Position numbers and translations under genes: made by a program. From positions 186,001-250,000 of the forward strand of contig CAVSSL010000011.1 in the NCBI GenBank assembly GCA_963730585.1: a stretch of DNA of 64,000 nucleotides. Reading direction: 5' to 3'. The notes under the pieces were generated by a model that was given only the letters and a program-made list of their open reading frames with translations, searched no databases and was not told the DNA's origin. Below are positions 53,689 through 62,599 of the stretch, piece by piece; position 1 is the stretch's first letter, and every line of letters starts with the position of its first letter. Origin of the DNA: Pedococcus_A sp963730585. Lineage in GTDB: Bacteria; Actinomycetota; Actinomycetes; Actinomycetales; Dermatophilaceae.

Positions 53689-54532
53689 TCACGCAGCGGC
53701 TCGTGGCATGACGGGGGTGAACGCGCCGATGTCGATCGTCGCGCCGTGCACGGTCACGAACGACGACTCGGGCACCTCGACCCAGGCGCCACGCAGGTCG
53801 CCCAGAGGCTCGGACACCACGAGGCGCGCGTCGTTCGAGAGCTCGTGGAGCATCGGATGGTTGGGGTACTGCTCTTTCAGCGTCGACACGTCGGTGCTGT
53901 GGAACAGCGAGCGCGACGCGCCCTCGCTGGAGTACCGGAACGCCCACGTCGTCTCACCGTCGGTGGTGGCGACGGTCATCTGGATCGGGTAGCTCCACGC
54001 CGTGACGCCGGCCGGTCTCCTCGATGTGGCCGACAGCGCGCTCCACGGCGGCCTGCGGGTCGGCGGCCAGGCCGTACGTGAGGGCGAGGTAGAAGAAGAC
54101 CTCCGAGTCGGTGGAGCCCTCGATCTCCGGGTACAGCTCCGGGTCGATCTCCAGCACCAGGTCACGCTTGACGAGGTGGAAGTCGCGGATGAGCCCGTTG
54201 TGCATCCACAGCCACTCACCGCGCCGGAACGGGTGGCAGTTCGACTGCTGCACCGGCGAACCGGTGGAGGCGCGGATGTGCGCGAAGACCCGTCCGGAGA
54301 CCGCCTGCGAGGAGAGCTCGCGCAGGTTGCGGTCGTTCCACGCCGGCTCGGTGCTGCGGAAGATCCCGGGCACCGCGATGCCGCCGTACCAGCCGACTCC
54401 GAAGCCGTCGCCGTTGGTGGTCTCGGCCCCCATCTTGGAGTGCTTGCTCTGCACCACGAGCGAGTTCTGCGGTTTGTACAACAGGTCCTCCAGGCTCACC
54501 GGGGAGCCGGAGTACGCGAGCCATCGACACAT
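53689..54532 (-). pseudogene. Class II glutamine amidotransferase, single-base frameshift
   Basis: ATG at 54532 gives CRWLAYSG, with nucleophile Cys2 exposed after Met removal; NGDGFGVGWYG, HIRASTGSPVQQSNCHPF and WMHNGLIRDF complete the Ntn-type glutaminase (EgtC/YafJ-like) core. The C-terminal third (PIQMTVATTDGETTWAFRYS to FTPVMPRAAA) is in the next frame. One extra base near 53992 explains it: removal gives HGVEYPIQMTV. Function of this group is hydrolysis of a gamma-glutamyl amide; EgtC in ergothioneine synthesis is one member, but no egt genes are present. Confidence 0.8.
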
Positions 54533-54620
54533 GGTTGCCTCCTTCTGTCCCATGGCAGCAGACCCGGCGCGACCGACCGGATCACCCGCGGCGGGTGAGT
54601 GCGATCGCGGCGCCAGCAGG

Positions 54621-54665
54621 AGGCGAGGTATGCCGGGTGTCCGCCACGCGGCATACCTCGCCTAT
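54621..54665. promoter_or_regulatory. Hairpin and promoter region of rnpB
   Basis: AGGCGAGGTATGCCG and its complement form a perfect 15-bp inverted repeat with a 13-nt loop. It ends next to TATCCT (54663-54668), the likely -10 box of rnpB. Again the arms contain the GTATGCCG motif. Confidence 0.6.
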
Positions 54666-54671
54666 CCTTGG

Positions 54672-55080
54672 GGGTGGATGAGTCGGCCAGGCGGTCGCGT
54701 CGGTGAGCAATCACCGCCGAGGAACGTCCGGGCTCCACAGGGCGCGGTGGTGGCTAACGGCCACCCGGGGTGACCCGCGGGACAGTGCCACAGAAAGCAG
54801 ACCGCCACGGCGAACCGCCGGCCTTCGGGCCGGAAGGCGCCGCGGCAAGGGTGAAACGGTGGTGTAAGAGACCACCAGCGGCCCCGGTGACGGGGTCGGC
54901 TAGGTAAACCCCACTGGGAGCAAGCTCAGACAGTGTGCGTTCGAGGGCGGCCCGCCCGAGCACACGGGTAGAGCGCTGGAGGCAGTCGGCAACGGCTGTC
55001 GTAGATGGATGACCGTCGCCGCGCCGCTGGTAACGGCGGCGCGGAACAGAACCCGGCGTATCGGCCGACTCATCCGCCCA
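54672..55080 (+). ncRNA. rnpB: RNase P RNA, bacterial type A
   Basis: The conserved cores are present in order: GAGGAACGTCCGGGCTCCAC, ACAGTGCCACAGAAA, GCAAGGGTGAAACGGTGG, GTAAGAGACCACCAGC, GGTAAACCCC, and AGAACCCGGCGTATCGG near the 3' end. Helix P1 pairs GGATGAGTCGGCC near 54676 with GGCCGACTCATCC near 55062-55074. About 400 nt. It is the catalytic RNA that matures tRNA 5' ends. Limits are estimated to within several bases. Confidence 0.95.
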
Positions 55081-55216
55081 AGCCTGCAACCTTCGGGTTG
55101 TGGCTTGGGGCAGCTCAGGTGACGGCTCCAGGGGCCATGGTCGTGGGGCCTTGCGAGTGTTAGCGTCAAACAGCCGGCCCGGCGAGTCAGGAGCCGGGAA
55201 GCGAGTGGAGCGGTCA

Positions 55217-55633
55217 ATGTCCGATTACAAGGCACTCGTGCAGGAAATGTACAAAGGCATAGGCGCTGGCGGAGACGTCGATGCCGCCGTCGACAAGTAC
55301 CTGGCCGAGGATTTCATCGAACATGAGGCGATCCCGGGCATGGGCAACACTCGGGACACTGCTCGGCAGCTCTTCACCATGATGCGCGAGGCCATCACCG
55401 ACTTCCACGTGGACGTTCACGACCTGCTCCAGGAGGGCGACAAGGTGGTCGCTCGGGTTTCGTTCGTCGGCACCCACACCGGTGAGTTCATGGGCGTGCC
55501 CGCAAGCGCGAACCCCGTCTCCATCAACGCCATCGACATCCTCCAGTTCCGCGGTGACCAGTGCGTCGCTCACTGGGGTGTCATGGACATGGCCGGGGCA
55601 CTCCAGCAGATGGGCGCAGGGTCACCCGTCTAG
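55217..55633 (+). CDS. SnoaL-like / ester cyclase family protein
   Basis: 138 aa; ATG at 55217 with GTGGAG upstream. Single NTF2-like fold with YLAEDFIEHEAIPGMGNTRD, VVARVSFVGTHTGEFMGVP and HWGVMDMAGALQQMG, typical of the SnoaL polyketide-cyclase-like proteins that remain uncharacterised in most genomes. Conserved Asp/His in the pocket suggest a small-molecule enzyme. Follows rnpB. Confidence 0.8.
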   Translation: MSDYKALVQEMYKGIGAGGDVDAAVDKYLAEDFIEHEAIPGMGNTRDTARQLFTMMREAITDFHVDVHDLLQEGDKVVARVSFVGTHTGEFMGVPASANPVSINAIDILQFRGDQCVAHWGVMDMAGALQQMGAGSPV

Positions 55634-55699
55634 TCAGGCGTCCGGCCGGGAGGGCATCCCCCCGGCGTAGCGGCCGGCTCGTCCACCCTTCGGGGTGCG

Positions 55700-57403
55700 T
55701 CAGCTCCGGTGGACCGGGATGGCGTGCAGGCCGGTGCTGTCCGACAGCACGAGGACCTCACCCTCGGGGGCCGTCGCCAGCGCGGCCACCACGTCGTCCA
55801 CCGACCACGGGGCGCCGCCGTCATCGGTGCTCCAGGCCTGGACGCGCCCGCCCGTGGCGTGCGCCACCGCTTTCGCGATCTCCGGGTCCGGCGGGCCCGA
55901 CCAGCAGGACGTAGCGCGGGCCGTGCGCGGGCGCGGGCATCGCGGCCCGGCCGCTCTGGTAGACGGCCCAGTGGTAGCCCGCGATGGCCCCGGTGCTCAG
56001 GAGGATGCCGATAGGGACGCGCATGCTGCGGATGGTCTCCGCGCCGAAGGTGCCCTGCACGACGTCCTCGAAGAGCAGGTAGACGCCGACGAGCAGGGCC
56101 GCGACAGCCGCCACTCCGCCGATGCCGAAGAGCACCAGCAGGTAGGCGCGTCGGGTGGGCGAGGCGGTCTCCTCGGCCGGGGCGGAGTGGAGGGCCCGCT
56201 GGATCCGGTGCCAGTAGAACCACCACACCGGCGCACCGACGAGGAGCAGCGTCGCCGACGCCAGCAGCGTGTTGACCGCGCTCTGGTCGAGGATGACGGC
56301 GTCGCTGCGGGTCAGCCGCCTCGATCCCGGCCACCACGAGCATCGTCAGACCGGCTGCCGCCGCGAGCAGGCCGATGGCCGACATGAGGTACTCGTAGAC
56401 GCGGCGCACCTCGGTGCGCGTCTCGAGGTGGGCCTCCTCGAGCACCGCCTGGTGGTACCACCACACCACCGCGCCGGTGACCGCAGCCCCGGCAGCCCAC
56501 GGCGTGTCGTTGAAGTGGCGAGCCGCGTCGGAGAACTGCGGGTCGCCCAGGACCCACACCAGGACGCTGTAGAGCACGGTGCTGGCCGAGACCAGGGCCA
56601 TCACCAGGCTGCCGCCGACCCCCGCCAGCAGGACGTAGCCGAGCCACAGCGGGTCGCGCTCGGAGCGAGCCGCCGTGCGCACCCAGTAGAGCACCCAGAC
56701 GGGCGCGCCGACAGCGAGGGCGATGGCGCCGGTCCACGCCTCGTCACCGGCCGTCAGCACGGTGTCGCCGCCGGAGAACATCAGCGCCGACAGCGCGGCA
56801 CCGAGGAGCCCCGACAGGCCGACCATGGCGGTCACGAGTCCGGTGAGCGACCCGGCCAGGTGGTGCAGCCGCGAGCGTTCGGCGGGCACGAGGCGGCCGT
56901 GCAGCCACCAGTGCAGGCCCCACACTGCTCCCCAGACCATGAAGCTGGCCAGGGCCCGAGGGGCCTGTGGGCCCACGTCGACGGCCCAGGAGAGCGCGGA
57001 CTGCAGGCTGGTGATCGCCACGACGAGCGACGTCAGGGAGGCCGCGGTCATGTAGAAGGCCCAGCCGATCGAGACCCGCTCGAGCGGGTCCTGCGAGGAG
57101 CCGCCGCCGCGACCAGAGCGCCAGGGCGAGGTAGAGCGGCAGGCCCACCACGGTGAAGGCCAGGCTGCGCGCCAGCTCGGTGTCGTCGAGCGCGATGATC
57201 GGCGTCCGGTCGAAGGCGCGACCCAGCAGGCCGGAGAGGCCGATGGCCGTGATGACGAGCAGCGCGAAGAGCAGCGCGTACTGGAAGAAGCGGCGGATGG
57301 CGTGGGCCTCTGCAACGGCCCCACCTCCTCGGGCCGCCGCCTTGCGGCCACCCAGGACGACCAGGACCACCACCGCCACGACGAGAAGCAGACCGACGAT
57401 CAT
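55700..57403 (-). pseudogene. DUF5671 membrane protein, three single-base frameshifts
   Basis: ATG at 57403 (ATGA overlap with the upstream gene). The product would be a protein of about 567 aa with some twelve helices in DUF5671-type pairs (AIRRFFQYALLFALLVITAIG, ERVSIGWAFYMTAASLTSLV, AYLLVLFGIGGVAAVAALLV) and a soluble C-terminal domain ending in VLSDSTGLHAIPVHRS. The frame moves on by one base at about 57105, 56310 and 55890; each equals one extra G or C, the last again in a GGGCCC context. Function unknown. Confidence 0.7.
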
Positions 57404-57846
57404 TTGATGTCTCCTTCACAGCTGTAAAGCGGCCATGGCGTGCCGGTCAGCCGCCAGTCCCCGCCCGAGCGCGTCAGGCGGAAGAGATGGGTCTCGGAGT
57501 AGTCCGCGGTGTCGAGGGGACCGCCCGAGGACAGGGTGACCTCCACGGTCACCGTCGCCGTGTCGCCCTCGACCCTGGTCCTCACCAGGTAGACCCGCGC
57601 CGAGTCGGGACTGCCGGCGCGGTCGAGGTCGTCCACGTCGCAGTCACCGGAGGGGTCGAGGAAGGTGGCTGCCTCTGCGATGTCGCCGGTGGTGACCGCC
57701 CGCAGGTACGCCTGGACGGTGCCCTCCGGTGTCCCGGGGTCGTAGTCGGCAGTCGAGCGGTTCGCGGACACCACCACGACCGCGGCGGCCAGAACGACGA
57801 TCGCCCCGACCACGATCGCGAGGATCCGGTTGGGCCTGCCTCCCAC
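57400..57846 (-). CDS. Membrane-anchored protein of unknown function
   Basis: 148 aa from the GTG at 57846 (GAGGGTGG upstream). One N-terminal helix (ILAIVVGAIVVLAAAVVVV) and an extracytoplasmic NTF2/DUF4878-like domain (TPEGTVQAYLRAVTTGDIAEAATFL, cited in part, then FRLTRSGGDWRLTGTPWPL). Two Cys may form a disulfide. Coupled to the DUF5671 gene by ATGA, so they probably act together. Confidence 0.7.
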   Translation of the reverse strand: MGGRPNRILAIVVGAIVVLAAAVVVVSANRSTADYDPGTPEGTVQAYLRAVTTGDIAEAATFLDPSGDCDVDDLDRAGSPDSARVYLVRTRVEGDTATVTVEVTLSSGGPLDTADYSETHLFRLTRSGGDWRLTGTPWPLYSCEGDIK

Positions 57847-57917
57847 GACACCACCCTCGGCTCGGGGCTGCCGAAGGGGCAGAGGCGGAGGTCCCTCGCT
57901 GGGGGCAGACTTCAGCC

Positions 57918-58418
57918 GTGAACCTCCTCCTGCTGGCCGACACCCACGTTCCGCTGCGCGCCCGCGACCTGCCACCACAGGTCTGGGCGGCGGTCGACGA
58001 GGCCGACCTGGTGGTGCACGCAGGCGACTGGGTCACGCCCGAACTGCTCGACCGGCTCGAGGCCCGGGCAGCGCGCCTGCTCGCCGTGTGGGGCAACAAC
58101 GACGGGCCGCATCTGCGCAGCCGGCTGCCAGAGGTGGCGAGGGAGACCGTGGGGGGCGTGCGGGTCGGCGTGGTGCACGAGACGGGGGCCAGCCGTGGCC
58201 GCGAGGCGCGTATGCGAACGGAGTACCCGGGGCTCGACCTGCTGGTGTTCGGCCACAGCCACATCCCTTGGGACACCACGGCCGACGGCCTGCGCCTGCT
58301 CAACCCCGGTTCGCCCACCGATCGGCGCCGCCAGCCCCACTGCACCTACATGACCCTCTCCCTGGACGGTGGCGAGGTGCGCGACGTGGTGCTGCACCGG
58401 GTCGAGCGACGGCCGTAG
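57918..58418 (+). CDS. Metallophosphoesterase, YfcE/MJ0936 type
   Basis: 166 aa; GTG at 57918. Motifs of the calcineurin-like fold: LLADTHV, VHAGDWV, WGNNDGP, VVHE and FGHSHIP, all metal ligands present. Small members hydrolyse phosphodiesters in vitro; the physiological substrate is unknown. Divergent from the membrane-anchored protein gene. Confidence 0.9.
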   Translation: MNLLLLADTHVPLRARDLPPQVWAAVDEADLVVHAGDWVTPELLDRLEARAARLLAVWGNNDGPHLRSRLPEVARETVGGVRVGVVHETGASRGREARMRTEYPGLDLLVFGHSHIPWDTTADGLRLLNPGSPTDRRRQPHCTYMTLSLDGGEVRDVVLHRVERRP

Positions 58419-58532
58419 CGCCTACCACTCGGCCGCGCCTGCGGGACCTAGGGCCCTGCAGGCACCCCTGACCCGCTGTTGCAATGAAGTCCTGCCCGCA
58501 GGGTGCGGGCGAGCGGAGCGGAGGTGGACGAG

Positions 58533-59648
58533 ATGAGCGTGAGCATGCCGCAGGGGACGAGGGTGGACCCGCTGGGTCACGTCGACCTGGTGTCCGCCGC
58601 GGACCTTCGGGAGCTCGTCCGGGCGACGGGTCCGTGTGTGTCCCTCTTCATCCCGACCGCCCGCTTCGGCCCCGAGACCCTGAGTGGTCCCTCGCGCCTC
58701 CGGCAGCTGGTGGCGGAGGCGACAGCGCGTCTCTCGGAGGCGGGCCTCACCGACAAGGAGGCCGGGAGCGTCCTGGCTCCGGCGAGGGCGCTCATGGACG
58801 ACGAGCCGTTCTGGCAGACGCAGAGCGACGGGCTGGCGGTCTACTGCGCGCCCGGGCACAGCGCCCACTTCCGGGTGCCGGTGGCCTTCGCCGAGGAGGT
58901 TGCAGTGGGGGAGACCTTCCGGATCAGGCCGCTGCTGCCGGTCTCCGCCGCCGACGGGCTCTTCCACATCCTCGCGCTGGCGCAGAACTCTGTGAGGGTG
59001 CTCGTGGCCACCCGCCAGACGGTCGGCCAGCTGTCCCTCGGCGACGTGCCGTCCTCGATGCGCGAGGCGATCCCGCAGGAGGAGATGCAGCGCTACGGGC
59101 AGTCGCACTCGACCGGCGGCGCCGGTGCGCAGTTCCACGGACAGGGCAACGAGGCCGACTACGACAAGGTGGCCCTCGAGCGCTACTTCCGCGCGGTCGA
59201 CGGGCCCCTCACCGCTCGGCTGGGCACCAACGGCGGTGTGCCGCTCGTGCTGGCCTGCGTGGGGTACTACCTGCCGATCTACCGGCAGGTGAGCCGGTAC
59301 CCGCTGGTGTGGCAGCGAGCCGTCGAGGGCAACCCCGAGGAGCTGTCCGCGGCGCAGCTGCACGACGCGGCGTGGCCGCTGGTCGCCGAACACTTCGCCG
59401 ACCAGGAGCGGCAGTGGCTCGACCGGTACCACCACCAGATGGGCACGGGCCGCACCGCGAGCGGCACCCCCGACGTGCTGGCCGCAGCGCGCGACGGACG
59501 GGTCGACACGCTGATCCTCGACGCCGCGGTCACCGGTGACAACGACCTCGACGACGCGGTGGCCGAGACCATGCGGCACGACGGTCGCGTCGTCGCGCTC
59601 GCCGCGACGGACCTAGGGGCCGAGCCGGCGGCTCTGCTGCGCTACTGA
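58533..59648 (+). CDS. Bacterial archaeo-eukaryotic release-factor-like protein (baeRF)
   Basis: 371 aa; ATG at 58533 with GGAGGT upstream. Domain pattern of the baeRF group: N-terminal beta-domain (VSLFIPTARFGPETL), central eRF1 domain 2-like (RVLVATRQTVGQLSLGD), and C-terminal domain (GRVDTLILDAAVTGDN). No GGQ motif is seen. These proteins were proposed to act on ribosomes in stress. Assignment is by family shape. Confidence 0.75.
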   Translation: MSVSMPQGTRVDPLGHVDLVSAADLRELVRATGPCVSLFIPTARFGPETLSGPSRLRQLVAEATARLSEAGLTDKEAGSVLAPARALMDDEPFWQTQSDGLAVYCAPGHSAHFRVPVAFAEEVAVGETFRIRPLLPVSAADGLFHILALAQNSVRVLVATRQTVGQLSLGDVPSSMREAIPQEEMQRYGQSHSTGGAGAQFHGQGNEADYDKVALERYFRAVDGPLTARLGTNGGVPLVLACVGYYLPIYRQVSRYPLVWQRAVEGNPEELSAAQLHDAAWPLVAEHFADQERQWLDRYHHQMGTGRTASGTPDVLAAARDGRVDTLILDAAVTGDNDLDDAVAETMRHDGRVVALAATDLGAEPAALLRY

Positions 59649-59670
59649 GCGAACACAGCCACCGCGTGCA

Positions 59671-59698
59671 GGGGAGGGGCCGCCGCCGGCCCCTCCCC
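59671..59698. terminator. Terminator between convergent genes
   Basis: A perfect 12-bp stem (GGGGAGGGGCCG with its complement) and a 4-nt loop between the baeRF stop and the hemerythrin gene end. It can serve both. Confidence 0.8.
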
Positions 59699-59714
59699 GT
59701 CAGGTGGTCGGGCC

Positions 59715-60212
59715 TCAGGCGATGACGGCGTCGATCGTCTTCTTCAGGGCGCTGGGCTGGGTCGGCTTCTTCGGCGCGCGCTTCTTCGCGGCGGCCATCT
59801 CGGCGCCGATCTCCTGGAGGGCCTTGCGCCCCAAGCCCGCTCGGACCTTGGGGAACCAGTCCTGCTCCTCTTCCTCCATGTGGTGCTCGACGTTCTCGAT
59901 GAGCACCGTCGTCTTGGCGTCGAACCGCTCGTCGGTCGGCCGCATCATCGACAGCTCCATGACGAGCACGTCGGCGACGTGGTGCTCCTCGTAGGACTCC
60001 AGCACGTCGTCCTCGAGCTCGGGCAGCATCTTCCGCACCTGCGGGTACATGACCTCGTTCTCGATGTACGTGTGCACGGTCAGCAGCTCGATGATCTTCT
60101 TGACGATCTTGCCCTTCTGGGCCGTCGTTGCCTTGGGACTCTGGAACTGCTTGAACTGCTGACGAATCTCCTTGTGGTCGTTCTTCAGCAGCACGATCGC
60201 GTCGGTCGACAT
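59715..60212 (-). CDS. Hemerythrin HHE domain protein
   Basis: 165 aa. Four-helix di-iron pattern: KNDHKEIR, HTYIENEVMYP, SYEEHHVADVL and ENVEHHMEEEEQDWFP. The C-terminal tail is Lys/Pro/Ala-rich (AAAKKRAPKKPTQP), maybe DNA- or surface-binding. Likely roles are oxygen, NO or peroxide sensing and iron handling. ATG with GGGGAGAACGC upstream. Confidence 0.93.
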   Translation of the reverse strand: MSTDAIVLLKNDHKEIRQQFKQFQSPKATTAQKGKIVKKIIELLTVHTYIENEVMYPQVRKMLPELEDDVLESYEEHHVADVLVMELSMMRPTDERFDAKTTVLIENVEHHMEEEEQDWFPKVRAGLGRKALQEIGAEMAAAKKRAPKKPTQPSALKKTIDAVIA

Positions 60213-60285
60213 GCGTTCTCCCCATCTGGTCGCGTCCCGAAGGACGGTGGCACTGGGCCAGTGGCCCGGACCCGGTGAGCCGATG

Positions 60286-61533
60286 CTAGCCCCGGCGCTG
60301 GGGAGCCGCGCGAAATCGCATCAGCCACAACGTTGCTCCGACGGCGAGCACGGCGAGACCTGCCAGCAGCGAGCTGGCCGGCAGTGCCAGGCCCACGGCC
60401 ACGCAGCCGAGGAAACCCAGAACCGGCACGAGGCGGGAGCGCAGCGAGCGGTCCAGGGTCCACGCGCTGGCGTTGGCGATGGCGTAGTAGGCCAACACGC
60501 ACACCGACGAGAACCCGATCGCCTGGCGCAGGTCACCGGCCATCACGGCGACCGCCACCACGACGCCCACGGCGACCTCGGCGCGGTGGGGCACGCGGTA
60601 TGCCGGGTGCACCCGGTCGAGGGCGCGCGGCAGGTAGCCGTCGCGCGCCATTGCGAACGTCGTCCGGGAGACTCCCAGCACCAGCCCCAGCAACGAGCCG
60701 GTCGCCGCCAGCACGGCCCCGGCGCGCACGACCGGGAGAAGGGCGTCGGCGCCCGCGGCGCGGACGGTGTCGGCGAGCGGTGCGGCGCTGCGGGCGAGCC
60801 CGTCCACGCCGAGCACGTGCACGGCCGCGAGGCCCACCGCGGCATACACGACGGCGGTGATCGCGAGCGCCAGGGGGATCGCGCGCGGGATGGTCCTGGC
60901 GGGGTCGCGCACCTCCTCGCCGAGCGTGGCGATGCGCGCGTAACCCGCAAAGGCGAAGAAGAGGAACCCGGCCGCCTGCAGCACGCCGAGCCCCGATGCG
61001 CTGCCAGCGCCGTTGTCGCAGAAGGTGCACCCGGTCGCGGGAGCGCTCCACGACGCGACCACGACTGCCGCCAGCACCAGCAGCACGAGGCCGACGACCA
61101 CCCGGGTGGCCATGGCGCTCTTGTGCACACCCCGGTAGTTGAGCGCCGTCACGGCCACCACGACCGCGAGCGCGACCGGGCGCATGGCGGCGGGCCACAG
61201 GTAGGCGCCCACCGTCAACGCCATCGCGGCACAGCTCGCCAGCTTGCCGGCCACGAAGGCCCAGCCGGCGAGGAAGCCCCAGAACCGTCCGAGCCGCTCA
61301 CGTCCGTAGACGTAGGTGCCCCCGGACTGGGGGTACAGAGCGGCGAGCCTGGCCGACGACGTGGCGTTGCAGTAGGCGACCCCCAGGGCGACGAGCAGGC
61401 CCAGCCACAGCAGCGGCCCGGCCGCGGCTGCCGCGGGGGCGAACGCGACGAACACGCCGGCCCCGACCATCGAGCCGAGCCCGATGACGACGGCGTCGCT
61501 CGTGCCGAGGCGGCGGTCCAGTGTGGGCGGCAT
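60286..61533 (-). CDS. APC-family amino acid permease
   Basis: 415 aa; ATG at 61533 with TACCGT 6 nt upstream, leaderless. Twelve helices; helix 1 has IGLGSMVGAGVFVAFAP, the unwound substrate-binding loop of APC carriers, and helix 6 has FLFFAFAGYARIATLGEEVRDP. Amino acid or polyamine transport; substrate unknown. Divergent from the metallo-beta-lactamase gene. Confidence 0.9.
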   Translation of the reverse strand: MPPTLDRRLGTSDAVVIGLGSMVGAGVFVAFAPAAAAAGPLLWLGLLVALGVAYCNATSSARLAALYPQSGGTYVYGRERLGRFWGFLAGWAFVAGKLASCAAMALTVGAYLWPAAMRPVALAVVVAVTALNYRGVHKSAMATRVVVGLVLLVLAAVVVASWSAPATGCTFCDNGAGSASGLGVLQAAGFLFFAFAGYARIATLGEEVRDPARTIPRAIPLALAITAVVYAAVGLAAVHVLGVDGLARSAAPLADTVRAAGADALLPVVRAGAVLAATGSLLGLVLGVSRTTFAMARDGYLPRALDRVHPAYRVPHRAEVAVGVVVAVAVMAGDLRQAIGFSSVCVLAYYAIANASAWTLDRSLRSRLVPVLGFLGCVAVGLALPASSLLAGLAVLAVGATLWLMRFRAAPQRRG

Positions 61534-61620
61534 GGCGGCACGGTACGGCCTTCCTGTCGTCGACGGTGCGCAGCCTCGCTTCCGTCGACGGTGGCGACCA
61601 CCCGGCAATACGGTGGGGGG

Positions 61621-62277
61621 ATGCGCCTGACCCACCTCGGACACGCCTGCCTCCTGGTCGAGGTCGCCGACACCCGGCTGCTCATCGACCCCGGCACCTG
61701 GTCGCCACGAGCCTTCGAGCAGCGCGACCTCTCAGCCGTGTTCATCACCCACCAGCACCCCGACCACGTCGACCGTGAGCGGCTGCCCGAGCTGCTGCGC
61801 GCCAACGCAGACGCGGCCCTGTTCAGTGACCCCAGCACCGCTCAGCAGCTGCGGGAGGCCGGACTCGACGCCGAGGCGTTCGAGGACGACGACGAGGTGA
61901 CGGTGGGCGGCGCGAGGGTCGAGGCCGCCGGCCGCGACCACGCACTGATCCACGAGGACATCCCGCGGATCTCCAACACCGGCCTCCGGGTCAGCGCCGA
62001 GGGCGAGCCGACGCTGTTCCACCCGGGTGACGCCCTCGACGCCGAGCCCGGGCCCGTCGACGTGCTGGCGTTCCCGCTCAACGCCCCGTGGATGCGCAGC
62101 CGTGAGATGACCGGGTTCCTCCGGCGGTTCAACGCCCCGTGGGCCGTGCCCATCCACGACGGGCTCCTCAACGAGCGTGGACGCACGCTCTACCTCACCC
62201 AGGCGGGCAACCTCGGTGGCTCGGACACCGAGATCCGCGACTGCGGCCACGGTGAGCCGGTCGAGTTCCGCCGCTGA
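61621..62277 (+). CDS. Metallo-beta-lactamase-fold hydrolase (UlaG/YtkL type)
   Basis: 218 aa. ATG with TACGGT 6 nt upstream. THLGHACLLVE at the N terminus and THQHPDHVD give the metal-binding HxHxDH motif, with later ligands in GRDHALIH, FHPGDAL and PIHDGLL. The family includes UPF0173-type hydrolases whose substrates are mostly unknown. Cytosolic. Confidence 0.9.
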   Translation: MRLTHLGHACLLVEVADTRLLIDPGTWSPRAFEQRDLSAVFITHQHPDHVDRERLPELLRANADAALFSDPSTAQQLREAGLDAEAFEDDDEVTVGGARVEAAGRDHALIHEDIPRISNTGLRVSAEGEPTLFHPGDALDAEPGPVDVLAFPLNAPWMRSREMTGFLRRFNAPWAVPIHDGLLNERGRTLYLTQAGNLGGSDTEIRDCGHGEPVEFRR

Positions 62278-62331
62278 CCCAGACCCCGGGCGGGACCTGG
62301 CTCCGACCGCCGGGTGGGACCGGTTTGCGGG

Positions 62332-62350
62332 TGAGGCAAGCCTCACCTAA
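62332..62350. promoter_or_regulatory. Predicted DtxR/IdeR iron box
   Basis: TGAGGCAAGCCTCACCTAA matches the 19-bp consensus TWAGGTWAGSCTWACCTWA at 16 positions. It lies between TTGCGG (62325-62330) and TAACGT (62348-62353), a -35/-10 pair spaced by 17 nt, so a bound repressor would block RNA polymerase. The promoter serves the small Cys/Lys-rich gene at 62362. Confidence 0.7.
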
Positions 62351-62361
62351 CGTGCTTCCTC

Positions 62362-62541
62362 GTGCCCAAGGTGACCGCCAAGAAGAAGTGCTGCAAGGAC
62401 AAGCCGCGCTGCGCCAAGTGCCCCGTGGTCCTCATGCGGCTCGAGAAGCTGGGCTGGGCCGAGAAGGGCAAGGACAAGCGCGACTACAAGGTCGACAAGA
62501 ACGTGCCCAAGAAGGTCATGCTCGTCGCCCGCCAGCGCTGA
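62362..62541 (+). CDS. Small Cys/Lys-rich protein under predicted iron control
   Basis: 59 aa, GTG at 62362, 8 nt after TAACGT; probably leaderless. Very basic: KKKCCKDKPRCAKCP places Cys10, Cys11, Cys17 and Cys20 in a possible metal site, followed by a helix (VVLMRLEKLGWAEKG) and a basic end (VPKKVMLVARQR). Similar short proteins occur in many actinobacteria (from memory) without known function. The predicted IdeR box suggests repression in iron-rich conditions, hence a role in iron shortage or metal exchange. Confidence 0.75.
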   Translation: MPKVTAKKKCCKDKPRCAKCPVVLMRLEKLGWAEKGKDKRDYKVDKNVPKKVMLVARQR

Positions 62542-62599
62542 CGGCAGCCCGCGGTGAGGCGTTCGGAGGGAGCGCGTGTGGCGCTGCTAGCGTCTCGCC

